In this document: one piece after another, positions 51,314-60,062 of the stretch | How positions within the stretch are numbered: position 1 is the first letter of the stretch | How the letters are laid out: each line of letters starts with the position of its first letter | Source of the DNA: a virus | Direction: 5' to 3' (one strand) | DNA length: 64,000 nt | Virus record (IMG/VR): IMGVR_UViG_3300037106_000048 | Span: 1 to 64,000 of that record | Notes under the pieces: model-generated | Told to the model about the DNA's origin: nothing | Databases searched by the model: none | What the model saw: the letters and a program-made list of their open reading frames with translations, nothing else | Position numbers and translations under genes: made by a program

Positions 51314-53824
51314 TTAATTAATTGTTTTAATTCCAATATTATTTGCTGTTGATTTTTCTCTTTTTTGCCTATCAAATACAACAACACTATCATAAAAATG
51401 AATTCCCGTTGTGTTTTTTGTAAATTCTGTTACTTTTAATTCAGGTGCTTCGCTATAAAAAGAATGAAGTTCATCAATTAAATTCTTAGTATATTCTATA
51501 AATGTTAATGATTTCTTATAACCACCATTATAACGTGCCCAATAATTAGTATGAAGGTCTTCACATAAATATACACCACCATCATTTAATGCGCCATATA
51601 ATTCTTGAAAACTAATTATTTGTTGATGCATATAATGTCCACCATCATCAATAATAATATCAAATTTACCTTCAGATTTAATTAGTTCATGTAAAAAATT
51701 GGTATCAGCTTGGTCACCAATATAAATTTTAATTCTTTCTTCTTCAAATTTTTTACAACGAGGTTCAATATCGACACCAATAATTTCTGCTTGGTCACCA
51801 AAATATTCTTTCCACATTTTAAGTGAACCACCTTGCCAAATACCAATTTCTAACACTTTTATTTTTTTTCCAACAAAAGAACTAAAATGCCTTTCATAAA
51901 TATCAAAATAATGTAACCATTTATCTATCATATTTCTATTTTGATTTGAATTAAAATAATCAATTAGTTTCATAGAATTTAATTTATTTAATAATTTTAT
52001 TTTTATAAGTATTATTCCACCATTTATTACATCATTTGCAAATACAAGTGCTTCATCACCTTCTGACCATGACATTAAATAATCACGTATCTTTTTCATA
52101 CTAATAGTTACATAAGAATCATCAGTTGTTGATGCTACACTATTATTTATTTTAACGGAAAAAGAATTTTTTAAATATGTATAATGATGCATATACATTT
52201 CAGATATTTTATATGTACCTTCATTCATTTTTCTAACGGAGTCTACCAATACGGAAGATTTTGTAACTTCAAATTTTCTATTATCAATTTTAAGTACACT
52301 TGCTACAAAATATGTATCTTTAAAATAATGATTTTCATCATAATAATACGAATAAATTGGAGAATATAATGTATCTATATTATTATCATACATGAAATTA
52401 ATTTCGGATATTAATTCATTTACATTATATCTTTCATCTGAATCCATTGGCATTATGAACGTGCAATCATTTTTTTTACAATAATCTAAACCAATATTTC
52501 TTTTATTTAAAACACCTTGCTGTATATCTTTATCATTAATATCATAATAAACAATATCATTAACCAATTTATTATTTAATAAACGCTCTAAAATTTGTTT
52601 ATTTTCTTCTGGTTCTAAATTTCCTATAAACCCAATTTTTTGATGAACGATAACAATATAATCAACATAATTTTTAATTGATTTTATCGACTTCTCAATT
52701 AATTCTAAGCCATAAAATGTATTATAAGCAACACCAACTTTAAATCTTTTATATTCTTTATTTTTAAATCTTTTAGATATATTATTATTTTTCCATATAT
52801 TATTTTTTAGTAATAGATTAATCTTTTTAAACATATCTCGTTCATTATCAAACTCATATATTAAATTACCAAAATAATTTCTTTTTGATTTTTCTGACAC
52901 AATTACACTACCATTAATTAATAATTCAAAAAGTCTAACTTGTTCTTGTAAATTAGATTCATAATAGTGTAAATTAACAATAATTTTTGAATTAAAAACA
53001 TATTTATATAAATCATCACCAAATACTGAATGATTCATACATTTTCCAAAATTATAATTTTTATACTTATTACAATCAACTTCAGGAGCAAGTATACAAA
53101 TTTTATATTTATCATATAATAATGATAATATTTTTGCTCTTTTATCATTAACTGAACCTAAAAATAATAATTCATATTCTGGATTTGTTATATTATTTGT
53201 TCTAATTAATTCTGATACGTATTCTAAAGGAACATGAATTATATTATTAAATCCTTCTGCTTTTAAAAAATTAATATTATCTAAATCATAATCCCAAATT
53301 TCATCACATTCACTTAATGATTTTTGTATATGTTTTGTTCTATTAACAACTTCTCCATTTTTACTATTTATATTGTACCATTGACTTTTATTATCATAAA
53401 GTTGCTCTAATTGATATATAACAATTTTATAATTTGGATATTTTTCTCGATATTCTGAAATATTAAAATCTATATTGTAACTTAAAATAACTAATGTGTT
53501 ATTATATTTAAATTGATTTTGAAATTTAGATAATACCATCGTTCTCACACCTTCAAAAGGATTGTATTTTGTTTTTCGTGTGATAATACATTCCAATGGA
53601 CAATTAGGTAATTGAATGAATGTTTTTTTAGGAATTTGAATATTATGGAAATTACCACCTCTTAATTTAGTACGTTCATCATTAGATAATTTAATATCTG
53701 GTCTTGTAATATCATTATTCATTTTTAATTCATTTTTTTTACTATCAATAAAGGCATGTTGATTCTGATGAATTTCAATTCTTTTTTTTATTGTTCTTTT
53801 TACTTCATTTCTTGTTTTTTTCAT
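51314..53824 (-). CDS. Fusion of two glycosyltransferase-like domains and a methyltransferase
   Basis: An 836-residue multidomain protein. Residues about 60-360 form a GT-B/CgeB-like domain (VIYQLEQLYDN, LLFLGSVNDKRAKIL, RLFELLINGSVIVSEKS). Residues about 365-590 form a GT2-like domain (KVGVAYNTFYGLELIEKSIKSI, FIMPMDSDERY) similar to the next gene. Residues about 620-815 form a methyltransferase (VLEIGIWQGGSLKMW, IIGVDIEP, IIIDDGGHYMHQQ, GGVYLCEDLHTNYW) like macrocin-type O-methyltransferases. It would couple sugar transfer with methylation. It overlaps the upstream gene by 4 nt. Confidence 0.82.
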   Translation of the reverse strand: MKKTRNEVKRTIKKRIEIHQNQHAFIDSKKNELKMNNDITRPDIKLSNDERTKLRGGNFHNIQIPKKTFIQLPNCPLECIITRKTKYNPFEGVRTMVLSKFQNQFKYNNTLVILSYNIDFNISEYREKYPNYKIVIYQLEQLYDNKSQWYNINSKNGEVVNRTKHIQKSLSECDEIWDYDLDNINFLKAEGFNNIIHVPLEYVSELIRTNNITNPEYELLFLGSVNDKRAKILSLLYDKYKICILAPEVDCNKYKNYNFGKCMNHSVFGDDLYKYVFNSKIIVNLHYYESNLQEQVRLFELLINGSVIVSEKSKRNYFGNLIYEFDNERDMFKKINLLLKNNIWKNNNISKRFKNKEYKRFKVGVAYNTFYGLELIEKSIKSIKNYVDYIVIVHQKIGFIGNLEPEENKQILERLLNNKLVNDIVYYDINDKDIQQGVLNKRNIGLDYCKKNDCTFIMPMDSDERYNVNELISEINFMYDNNIDTLYSPIYSYYYDENHYFKDTYFVASVLKIDNRKFEVTKSSVLVDSVRKMNEGTYKISEMYMHHYTYLKNSFSVKINNSVASTTDDSYVTISMKKIRDYLMSWSEGDEALVFANDVINGGIILIKIKLLNKLNSMKLIDYFNSNQNRNMIDKWLHYFDIYERHFSSFVGKKIKVLEIGIWQGGSLKMWKEYFGDQAEIIGVDIEPRCKKFEEERIKIYIGDQADTNFLHELIKSEGKFDIIIDDGGHYMHQQIISFQELYGALNDGGVYLCEDLHTNYWARYNGGYKKSLTFIEYTKNLIDELHSFYSEAPELKVTEFTKNTTGIHFYDSVVVFDRQKREKSTANNIGIKTIN

Positions 53825-54630
53825 TTAATAATTCTATCATAATTACTTAACATTATAATTGGTTCAATTTTTTTTAATTTTAAAAATCCCCATTCATTTA
53901 AACCAACTAAATTATCTTCATTCCAATTGTTATAATAATCAATTTGTTTTTGAATAGCAACATCATTATCATAATTAAGTCTTTTTGCTGCATTTCTTAT
54001 CTTACTATCAATATTCTTCCTAACCAATGTCATATGATGCATTTGTATAACATCAGGTTGAAATATAACATATCTATCATAATTAGGTCTTCTTGTTGGG
54101 TCAACAAGTACTGGCGAAGGATAATCTTGTATAAATGAAACATTATTTCCTTTAATTGGAAAAAATAAACTAACCATAGTATCGTGTGGTTTATCAATTA
54201 AATACGAGGAAGATTTATAATAATCATTATAATCTGCAAAACCAACAAAATTTGGATTTTCATCATACCATGCCAATAATTTAGCAAATTGTTCTTCAAC
54301 ATAAAATTCATCACAATCCATTGACATATGATGGGTACAATATTTTTTTCTTGATAAATTAATACCAATATTTCTTTTAATAATTTGATTCGAATGAGGT
54401 GAAAGTGTTTGTTGATTTTCATAAAATACTAATTCATCAATTAATCCCTCATTTTTTAAATCGTTTAATATTTCTATTAAATTTTCAGAACATTTATTTC
54501 CCCAATATGATTCTGTTTGATATACAACCGATATAAATTCAACCAAATCTCTTATTTGAAGTATTGAATCTTTTAGTAATTCTTGTCCATCAAAAATATT
54601 ATAACATATACCATATTTTGTAAATCCCAT
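53821..54630 (-). CDS. GT2-like glycosyltransferase
   Basis: A 269-residue protein paralogous to the middle domain of the 836-residue fusion: KYGICYNIFDGQELLKDSILQI, a R-N-I-G-I-N-L-S-R helix and HHMSMDCDEFYVEE, where DCDE fills the D-x-D metal site. PSPVLVDPTRRP and IQMHHMTLVRKNI follow. It probably transfers an activated sugar; the specificity is unknown. It is separated from its upstream neighbour by 1 nt. Confidence 0.75.
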   Translation of the reverse strand: MGFTKYGICYNIFDGQELLKDSILQIRDLVEFISVVYQTESYWGNKCSENLIEILNDLKNEGLIDELVFYENQQTLSPHSNQIIKRNIGINLSRKKYCTHHMSMDCDEFYVEEQFAKLLAWYDENPNFVGFADYNDYYKSSSYLIDKPHDTMVSLFFPIKGNNVSFIQDYPSPVLVDPTRRPNYDRYVIFQPDVIQMHHMTLVRKNIDSKIRNAAKRLNYDNDVAIQKQIDYYNNWNEDNLVGLNEWGFLKLKKIEPIIMLSNYDRIIK

Positions 54631-54631
54631 A

Positions 54632-56140
54632 TTATTTAATCATTCTAATAATTTTATTTAAAACTTCTTTATTTTTTAGATAAAATGGATGTAATCTTTC
54701 AAAATAATCACTATTTAATTTTTCTAATTTATCATTACTTCTATCTCTTGACATTGATTCATAATGATATGCAACTGCATCACAAACTGTAATATTTTTC
54801 TTACCTTTAATAAGACAATTCAAATTCAATTCAACATCTTCAAAACATTCAATATATGATTCATTAAAATATCCAATATCAATAAATACTTGTTTATTAA
54901 TCAATAAAAATGCTCCTGTATTTCCTAACGAATTATAATTTATTCCAGTAAAATAATTATTTGTTTTTCTAAGGTCAGTATGTGTTAAATGTATATTATC
55001 GGTTGTATCTCTAACAATTGCAATTCCACAATGCTGTACACTGGCATCTGCGAAATGCAATCTAATTCCAATTGTACCAACATTTTCTTTATTTGCATTA
55101 TAAATTTCGACACACCTACTTAATACATCATTTAATAATTTAACATCATCATTACAAAATAAAATTAATTCAGTATCTTCAGATACATGATTTCTCACCA
55201 TATCATTATTTATTTTACCAAAATTATACCAATCATATTGAATTAATTTAACTTTATCACTTAATATCTCCGAATATCTATTAATAACATTAGGACTACT
55301 ACCAGTATCAGCAATAAGTATTTCATAATTATAATAATTAACACAATCATTCCATGAATTAACATTATTTTTAATTAAATTAAAATTATTTTTTGTTGGT
55401 ATAATTACACTAACTTTAGGTGTTTCTTTTAATTTAATATTAAATTCTTTATATTGTGGTGGTAATGATAATGGTAACTCATCTTTATATTTATTTGCAA
55501 ATTGAATTCTACTATTCTCCCATTCTTGATTGGTCATGCCTATTGATTTATGTAAAATTCTTATTGAAGTGGTTACTCCTATATTACAACCATCAAGGTA
55601 GTTAGGTATTACCATTGAAATTTCGTAAAAATGAAACCCTTTAAATTCTTCATCAAATTTATGCACAATATTATTACAATCAATTGCCATAAACACACCA
55701 TCAATAACTACTACTTCTTTTACATTTGGTATTTCCTTTGAATATTCGCTAACCCAAGTACTTATTCCATTCGTATGCTCTACTATCCCAAACATTTTAG
55801 TTTTATCGGTCCACCAACAGCCATTTTCGTGAAGAAAAGTTGTACCAGCTATTCCAATAATATCAAAATTAGTATTATTAAATTTATTTAATAATATTTT
55901 ACCCCAATTTTTTGTTTTTATTAAAACATCCGGATGTAGGAATACCATAATAACATTATCTTTATTATAATCGACAATTGCTTTATTATATATTGAAGTT
56001 AATGAATATTGATTATAATTAGTGTAGCACACAACATCATGGTTAACACCAATAGTGTTATGAATATGATTTATAAATTCATTATTCTTTTCATCACCTA
56101 AATGTGATGAAAATACTACTATTATTTTATTTTTTATCAT
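54632..56140 (-). CDS. Two-domain GT-A glycosyltransferase
   Basis: A 502-residue protein with two GT-A-like halves. The first (about 1-215) has VVFSSHLGDEKN, IMVFLHPDVLI and VVVIDGVFMAID, resembling the Glyco_tranf_2_5 group. The second (about 225-490) is a canonical GT2: VSVIIPTKNNFNLIKNNVNSW, EILIADTGSS, LILFCNDDVKLL with the D-D metal site, and CFEDVELNLNCLIKGK with the E-D catalytic base. It is the first gene of the overlapping glycan operon. Confidence 0.85.
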   Translation of the reverse strand: MIKNKIIVVFSSHLGDEKNNEFINHIHNTIGVNHDVVCYTNYNQYSLTSIYNKAIVDYNKDNVIMVFLHPDVLIKTKNWGKILLNKFNNTNFDIIGIAGTTFLHENGCWWTDKTKMFGIVEHTNGISTWVSEYSKEIPNVKEVVVIDGVFMAIDCNNIVHKFDEEFKGFHFYEISMVIPNYLDGCNIGVTTSIRILHKSIGMTNQEWENSRIQFANKYKDELPLSLPPQYKEFNIKLKETPKVSVIIPTKNNFNLIKNNVNSWNDCVNYYNYEILIADTGSSPNVINRYSEILSDKVKLIQYDWYNFGKINNDMVRNHVSEDTELILFCNDDVKLLNDVLSRCVEIYNANKENVGTIGIRLHFADASVQHCGIAIVRDTTDNIHLTHTDLRKTNNYFTGINYNSLGNTGAFLLINKQVFIDIGYFNESYIECFEDVELNLNCLIKGKKNITVCDAVAYHYESMSRDRSNDKLEKLNSDYFERLHPFYLKNKEVLNKIIRMIK

Positions 56141-56156
56141 ATAAGATTTATTTAAA

Positions 56157-56525
56157 TTATAATAATTTTTTTCTTACTTCTAATAAAGCATCATCAATTC
56201 TTTCGCTCATCCTTTTTAAGTTTGTAAATGATGCTCCATTATTAATTAATATTATATCTTCAAATCTATCTTTAGATATTAAAAATTCAATAACTTCTTC
56301 TTTTGATGGACAATCAAATAAATATTCAAAAAATTTTAAATATTTATTATTGTTTAAATTTACTTCAACAATTAAATTATTATACATAATTGTTTTGTCA
56401 AAATATTCTAAATAACATTTACCATCCTTTTCACGAACTCTTGCTCTTATTTCCCTTTCTATTTCATCATCAGTTAATAGTTTAGGATATATCAATTTAT
56501 AAAAATTTAATGATATTATTTTCAC
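56157..56525 (-). CDS. Hypothetical protein
   Basis: A 122-residue protein of unknown function, mostly helical with an acidic R-E-x-D-G-K-C-Y-L-E-Y-F strand in the first half and a Lys/Arg-rich C-terminal helix. It lies 16 nt before the glycan operon start. Nothing in the sequence suggests a role. Confidence 0.6.
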   Translation of the reverse strand: MKIISLNFYKLIYPKLLTDDEIEREIRARVREKDGKCYLEYFDKTIMYNNLIVEVNLNNNKYLKFFEYLFDCPSKEEVIEFLISKDRFEDIILINNGASFTNLKRMSERIDDALLEVRKKLL

Positions 56526-56577
56526 TAATTTAAAAATTATTTCATCTGAAGTTGGTTTTTATTTAGACCAAAGAGTA

Positions 56578-56958
56578 TTAGAAATTACACCAAGGTCGTA
56601 ATTCCTCCCATCCAAGATTGATTTTCACCCAAGCACCTATAAAATCTCTAATTTGATTGTAATTAAGACCATATTTATCTTCAAAAATCTTCCAAATTAA
56701 TGAATGTCTTATAAGAAAATAATTATCTTTATAATCCAATTTAAATAACCACTCATTGTTCTCATTATAAAAAGTTGTTATTTTTTCACCAGTAATCTTA
56801 AGTGTTGAATTATTAAACACACTGAAAAGAAAATCCTGCATTTCCTTTTCTTTTAGTTTATCTAATTTTAAAATTGTTTTGAATTTAATTACTTCTAATG
56901 TGCTATTTTTTATATCAATTTCAAAACCTTCAGGTGCATTAATCTTAATTTCATTCAT
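56578..56958 (-). CDS. Hypothetical protein
   Basis: A 126-residue protein that I do not recognise. It opens with INAPEGFEIDIKNSTLEVIKF, a phrase common in small phage proteins, and has a basic-aromatic C-terminal half (FLIRHSLIWKIFEDKYGL, WEELRPWCNF). It is grouped with the 279-residue gene upstream, 18 nt apart, and probably shares its host-type promoter. Confidence 0.62.
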   Translation of the reverse strand: MNEIKINAPEGFEIDIKNSTLEVIKFKTILKLDKLKEKEMQDFLFSVFNNSTLKITGEKITTFYNENNEWLFKLDYKDNYFLIRHSLIWKIFEDKYGLNYNQIRDFIGAWVKINLGWEELRPWCNF

Positions 56959-56976
56959 AATATTTATTTTTTTAAT

Positions 56977-57816
56977 TTATTTATTTTCTTTAAGAAATTT
57001 AATAAAATCTTTTTTTAATGCTTCTCCAATAATTTCATAAATTTCATCAGTCTTAACATTTCCATTGATGGGCAAATCAATCAAAACGGGAAACCCAAAT
57101 ATTATTCGTTTAAATTTTCTAAAACTATTGGGATGAGATAGTGTGATGTCTTCTTTATAGAATTTAAATTCATCTACGATATGTGGTTTATCATTATAAA
57201 ACCGAACTTCTATCATGTCATCATTTTCTAACTTAGATATTGTTAAATTCGGGTGTAGCGACTCATTTTCATTATTTGTTAATGCGTATTCATATATAGC
57301 ATTTTTTGATTTTAATTCATCAATATGGAAAAATATTATACTACCAACATCAGTAATACGATTCGTTAAAATACCCTCATATATAATATCATTATCATCA
57401 ATAATTCTACCAGACGTAAATTTTTTATTTAAATAATTGCGAATATTTTCTTTGCTTTTCCAAACTTCGGGATATATTTCTGGTAATGGGTTCAAATCTA
57501 AATTTAGAAAAACATTTTTTTGTGCACTAATCCATTCTTCATCCTTTTGATGATTATATTCATAACATTCAATGCGTAATTTATTATTATTCACATATAT
57601 TGAATGTTCTATATCATATCTATAATTTATTATTGGCTTATTTAACCAACTTAGAGATTCTAATAAATCTTTAAGTACATAACTTGCAGAAATAGTGTCA
57701 TTTTCATTAAGAATTGATTCATTAACTTCATTTAATTTACTAATTAATGTTTGATTCCAATCCTTTTGAAATTTTTCGTTAGAATTTTCTGGCATTAAAT
57801 AATTCCATTTTTCCAT
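56977..57816 (-). CDS. Hypothetical protein behind a host-type promoter
   Basis: A 279-residue protein of unknown function with no membrane segment or catalytic motif. It has W-N-Y-L-M-P at the start, a central I-I-F-F-H-I-D-E-L strand and a final R-I-I-F-G-F-P-V-L-I-D-L segment. It carries a well-formed host-type promoter, so it is probably expressed early. Confidence 0.65.
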   Translation of the reverse strand: MEKWNYLMPENSNEKFQKDWNQTLISKLNEVNESILNENDTISASYVLKDLLESLSWLNKPIINYRYDIEHSIYVNNNKLRIECYEYNHQKDEEWISAQKNVFLNLDLNPLPEIYPEVWKSKENIRNYLNKKFTSGRIIDDNDIIYEGILTNRITDVGSIIFFHIDELKSKNAIYEYALTNNENESLHPNLTISKLENDDMIEVRFYNDKPHIVDEFKFYKEDITLSHPNSFRKFKRIIFGFPVLIDLPINGNVKTDEIYEIIGEALKKDFIKFLKENK

Positions 57817-57856
57817 GATTATTTTAATTTTATATTAATAATATTTTATATGATTA

Positions 57857-57887
57857 CAAATATATAACATTTAAATTAAATTGTCAA
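57857..57887 (-). promoter_or_regulatory. Bacteroidota-type promoter
   Basis: On the minus strand TTG (57887-57885), 20-nt spacer, TATATTTG (57864-57857), 41 nt before the start at 57816. Confidence 0.75.
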
Positions 57888-57906
57888 GTATTATTATATT
57901 TCTCCG

Positions 57907-59001
57907 TTATTTAAATCCAATATTATTTTTATTTTCAACATAATTTTCATCTTTTTCATAAAAGACATCTGCTAATGATACTTCACTATCATATATTTTA
58001 TTAATATTTAATTCTATAGCTAATTTATTTGCATTTTCAATTGTAAGTGCTTTAAAATTATGTTTAAATAATGTTCTTCCCTTTCTTAAAAGCGCATTAT
58101 CTATATTATCTGCAACATTATATGTTAAAATTATTTTTAAATTTAATGCTTCCCCTAATAAACCATCGCCTAAATTTAATAGTGTAGATATATTATTTGT
58201 ATTAATTTTTCTTGATTTAATTAAATTTTCACAATCCTCTAAAATAATAACGCTATTTTTTAAATTATTTAAAATAAATGATTGTAATGATGGGTCATTA
58301 AATCCTTCAATGTTTTGAATTGAAAGATTATAAAACTTTTTATTAATAATAGATAATAAATATTTTATTAATGTTGTTTTTCCCGAACCCGGAATTCCAG
58401 AAAATAATAAAATACCGCATTTATCATTATTAATAATATCAACTATTTTATTAATATCTAAATCATTATAATAATATTTTTTTATTTCTGGCGCATGAAC
58501 TTCATAATCTTGTAATGAAAAATTATTATTCTGATGGGATATTTGATAAAATTTTGGTTTTTTTATATCTTCACAAATTCTATAATTAGATATGAATTTT
58601 TCAATAAATTTATTATGTTCAATATTATTAAGTAAAAATATTAAATAAACACTAAATGTTTTATTATTAGAATTTTTAAAAATTTGAATGAATAAATCTT
58701 TATTTAAATTTGTAAAAATGCTGTCATTAAAAAATGGTATAACCTCATATCTTTGAATATTATTTCCTATTTCCAATAGATGATATTCATCCCTTTTAAA
58801 ATCAGATGAATTAGATTGAAACATAATTAAATTATTTTTATATAAAAAATTAATTAATTCATCATATTTACAATAATTTCCATTTAAAGAAATAATTTTA
58901 TACTCTATTGAGTTATTATAATAAATAAATAATTTTTTTATAAATATATCAGAATTACTAACAATATCTAATATATTTGAAGAATTCATAATTTTATTCA
59001 T
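57907..59001 (-). CDS. AAA+ ATPase
   Basis: A 364-residue protein. The N-terminal 170 residues are unassigned. The AAA module begins near residue 185: Walker A LLFSGIPGSGKTTLIKYLL, Walker B-like SVIILEDCENLI, sensor 1 KIILTYNVADNID with Asn, and the arginine-bearing LLRKGRTLFKH, as in the BCS1/Cdc48-type AAA group. It probably remodels or unfolds a protein. It has a TAnnTTTG element upstream. Confidence 0.85.
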   Translation of the reverse strand: MNKIMNSSNILDIVSNSDIFIKKLFIYYNNSIEYKIISLNGNYCKYDELINFLYKNNLIMFQSNSSDFKRDEYHLLEIGNNIQRYEVIPFFNDSIFTNLNKDLFIQIFKNSNNKTFSVYLIFLLNNIEHNKFIEKFISNYRICEDIKKPKFYQISHQNNNFSLQDYEVHAPEIKKYYYNDLDINKIVDIINNDKCGILLFSGIPGSGKTTLIKYLLSIINKKFYNLSIQNIEGFNDPSLQSFILNNLKNSVIILEDCENLIKSRKINTNNISTLLNLGDGLLGEALNLKIILTYNVADNIDNALLRKGRTLFKHNFKALTIENANKLAIELNINKIYDSEVSLADVFYEKDENYVENKNNIGFK

Positions 59002-59314
59002 AATTTTATGTTTTAAATTAACTACAAATATATAAAATTATATTTAAATAATAAATGTTATTATAATATAAGTTTAAATTTTATATTACCACAATTATAG
59101 ATTCTTAAATATTTTCTTTCTAAATTTTATATTTAATTTTTTACTAAAAGTCTTGTTTTAATTAACCAAATATTTTTTGAAAATATGTATACTAAATGTA
59201 ATCCAATATCTGAATAATCATCAATTAAAAATTATGACGGAGAATATTATGTGTTGAAAGAAAATAAAAGCAGTTATATTTTTATTAAATCTTTTTAAAT
59301 AAAAATAAAAAATG
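59002..59314. other. AT-rich intergenic divergence region
   Basis: No credible gene. It separates the leftward AAA+ gene from the only rightward non-mobile gene, holds the leftward -7 element near 59025 and leads into the rightward promoter at 59315. No repeats or hairpins of note were seen. Confidence 0.5.
59025..59032 (-). promoter_or_regulatory. TAnnTTTG element upstream of AAA+ gene
   Basis: TATATTTG on the minus strand 24 nt before the start at 59001; no TTG at the expected distance, so support is partial. Confidence 0.45.
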
Positions 59315-59345
59315 TTTGTTAAATTGATTTAATTTTGTATATTTG
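59315..59345 (+). promoter_or_regulatory. Bacteroidota-type promoter, rightward
   Basis: TTTG (59315-59318), 19-nt spacer, TATATTTG (59338-59345), 39 nt before the ATG at 59385. It is the best plus-strand match in the window and supports that gene as real. Confidence 0.78.
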
Positions 59346-59384
59346 CTCACATAGAAAAAATTTTTTAATCTAAATTAGAATCAT

Positions 59385-59720
59385 ATGAAAGATAATCAAA
59401 CACATGAATTAAAATTTTTAAATAAAAATAAAAATAATTTTGAAAAATTAAATCAATTTATTAATATTAATCGAAATAATATTCGTTTAATATTAGCATC
59501 TCCCGAAATGTGTGAATATTTAAAATCATCAAATGATTGTGAAAACATTATTCATAAAGGTTATCCAGAATTTACTCATATAAAATATAAAGGAATTTTT
59601 GTTATTGAAATCCCATTAAAATTTCCAATAAATGTAATTAATTTTATATTAAAAAATAATGATATAAAATTCAATATTCCATGTATTTGTGGAATATATA
59701 AAGATGAGAAACATTCATAA
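59385..59720 (+). CDS. Hypothetical plus-strand protein
   Basis: A 111-residue soluble protein of unknown function. It has an Asn/Lys-rich helical start, a central RLILASPEMCEYL strand-helix, IKYKGIFVIEIPLKF and a C-terminal C-I-C pair. It stands alone against the general direction of transcription behind a strong host-type promoter, the usual setting of an early host-takeover or moron gene. No function can be assigned. Confidence 0.68.
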   Translation: MKDNQTHELKFLNKNKNNFEKLNQFININRNNIRLILASPEMCEYLKSSNDCENIIHKGYPEFTHIKYKGIFVIEIPLKFPINVINFILKNNDIKFNIPCICGIYKDEKHS

Positions 59721-59750
59721 TTATCATGCAAAAGACCTATAATAATTTAT

Positions 59751-60062
59751 TTAATTATTTTTATATGCAGTTAATATTGCCTCATAATCTGCAATTGCTT
59801 TATTAAGTGGAAATGGAATTCTAATTAAAACACCTTCAGGAATATCAAATTCATTGGCATATATATTATTTCCGTAAAGTATTATAAAATCATAAAAAGG
59901 ATTTCCATAATATTTTTGAGATATTTTATCCAATCTACTTGAAGGAGTCCAATATTCATATTTATCACTAGAATTAACAGGCAAATTTACAAATGGCATA
60001 GAATCTATTGTACCATCTGAATTTTTTAAAATTGAATATCTATCATAGTCTTTGTATGGCAT
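59751..60062 (-). CDS. LysM-like baseplate wedge protein (gp53-like)
   Basis: A 103-residue protein. RLDKISQKYYGNPFYDFIILYGN followed by EFDIPEGVLIRIPFP is a LysM-type fold in the form seen in T4 gp53-like baseplate wedge proteins, where a Y-Y-G-x-P-x-x-x-x-x-I-x-x-x-N helix precedes the I-P-x-G strand. Its start overlaps the stop of the large baseplate gene, so both are made together. A baseplate role is well supported by pattern and context. Confidence 0.72.
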   Translation of the reverse strand: MPYKDYDRYSILKNSDGTIDSMPFVNLPVNSSDKYEYWTPSSRLDKISQKYYGNPFYDFIILYGNNIYANEFDIPEGVLIRIPFPLNKAIADYEAILTAYKNN

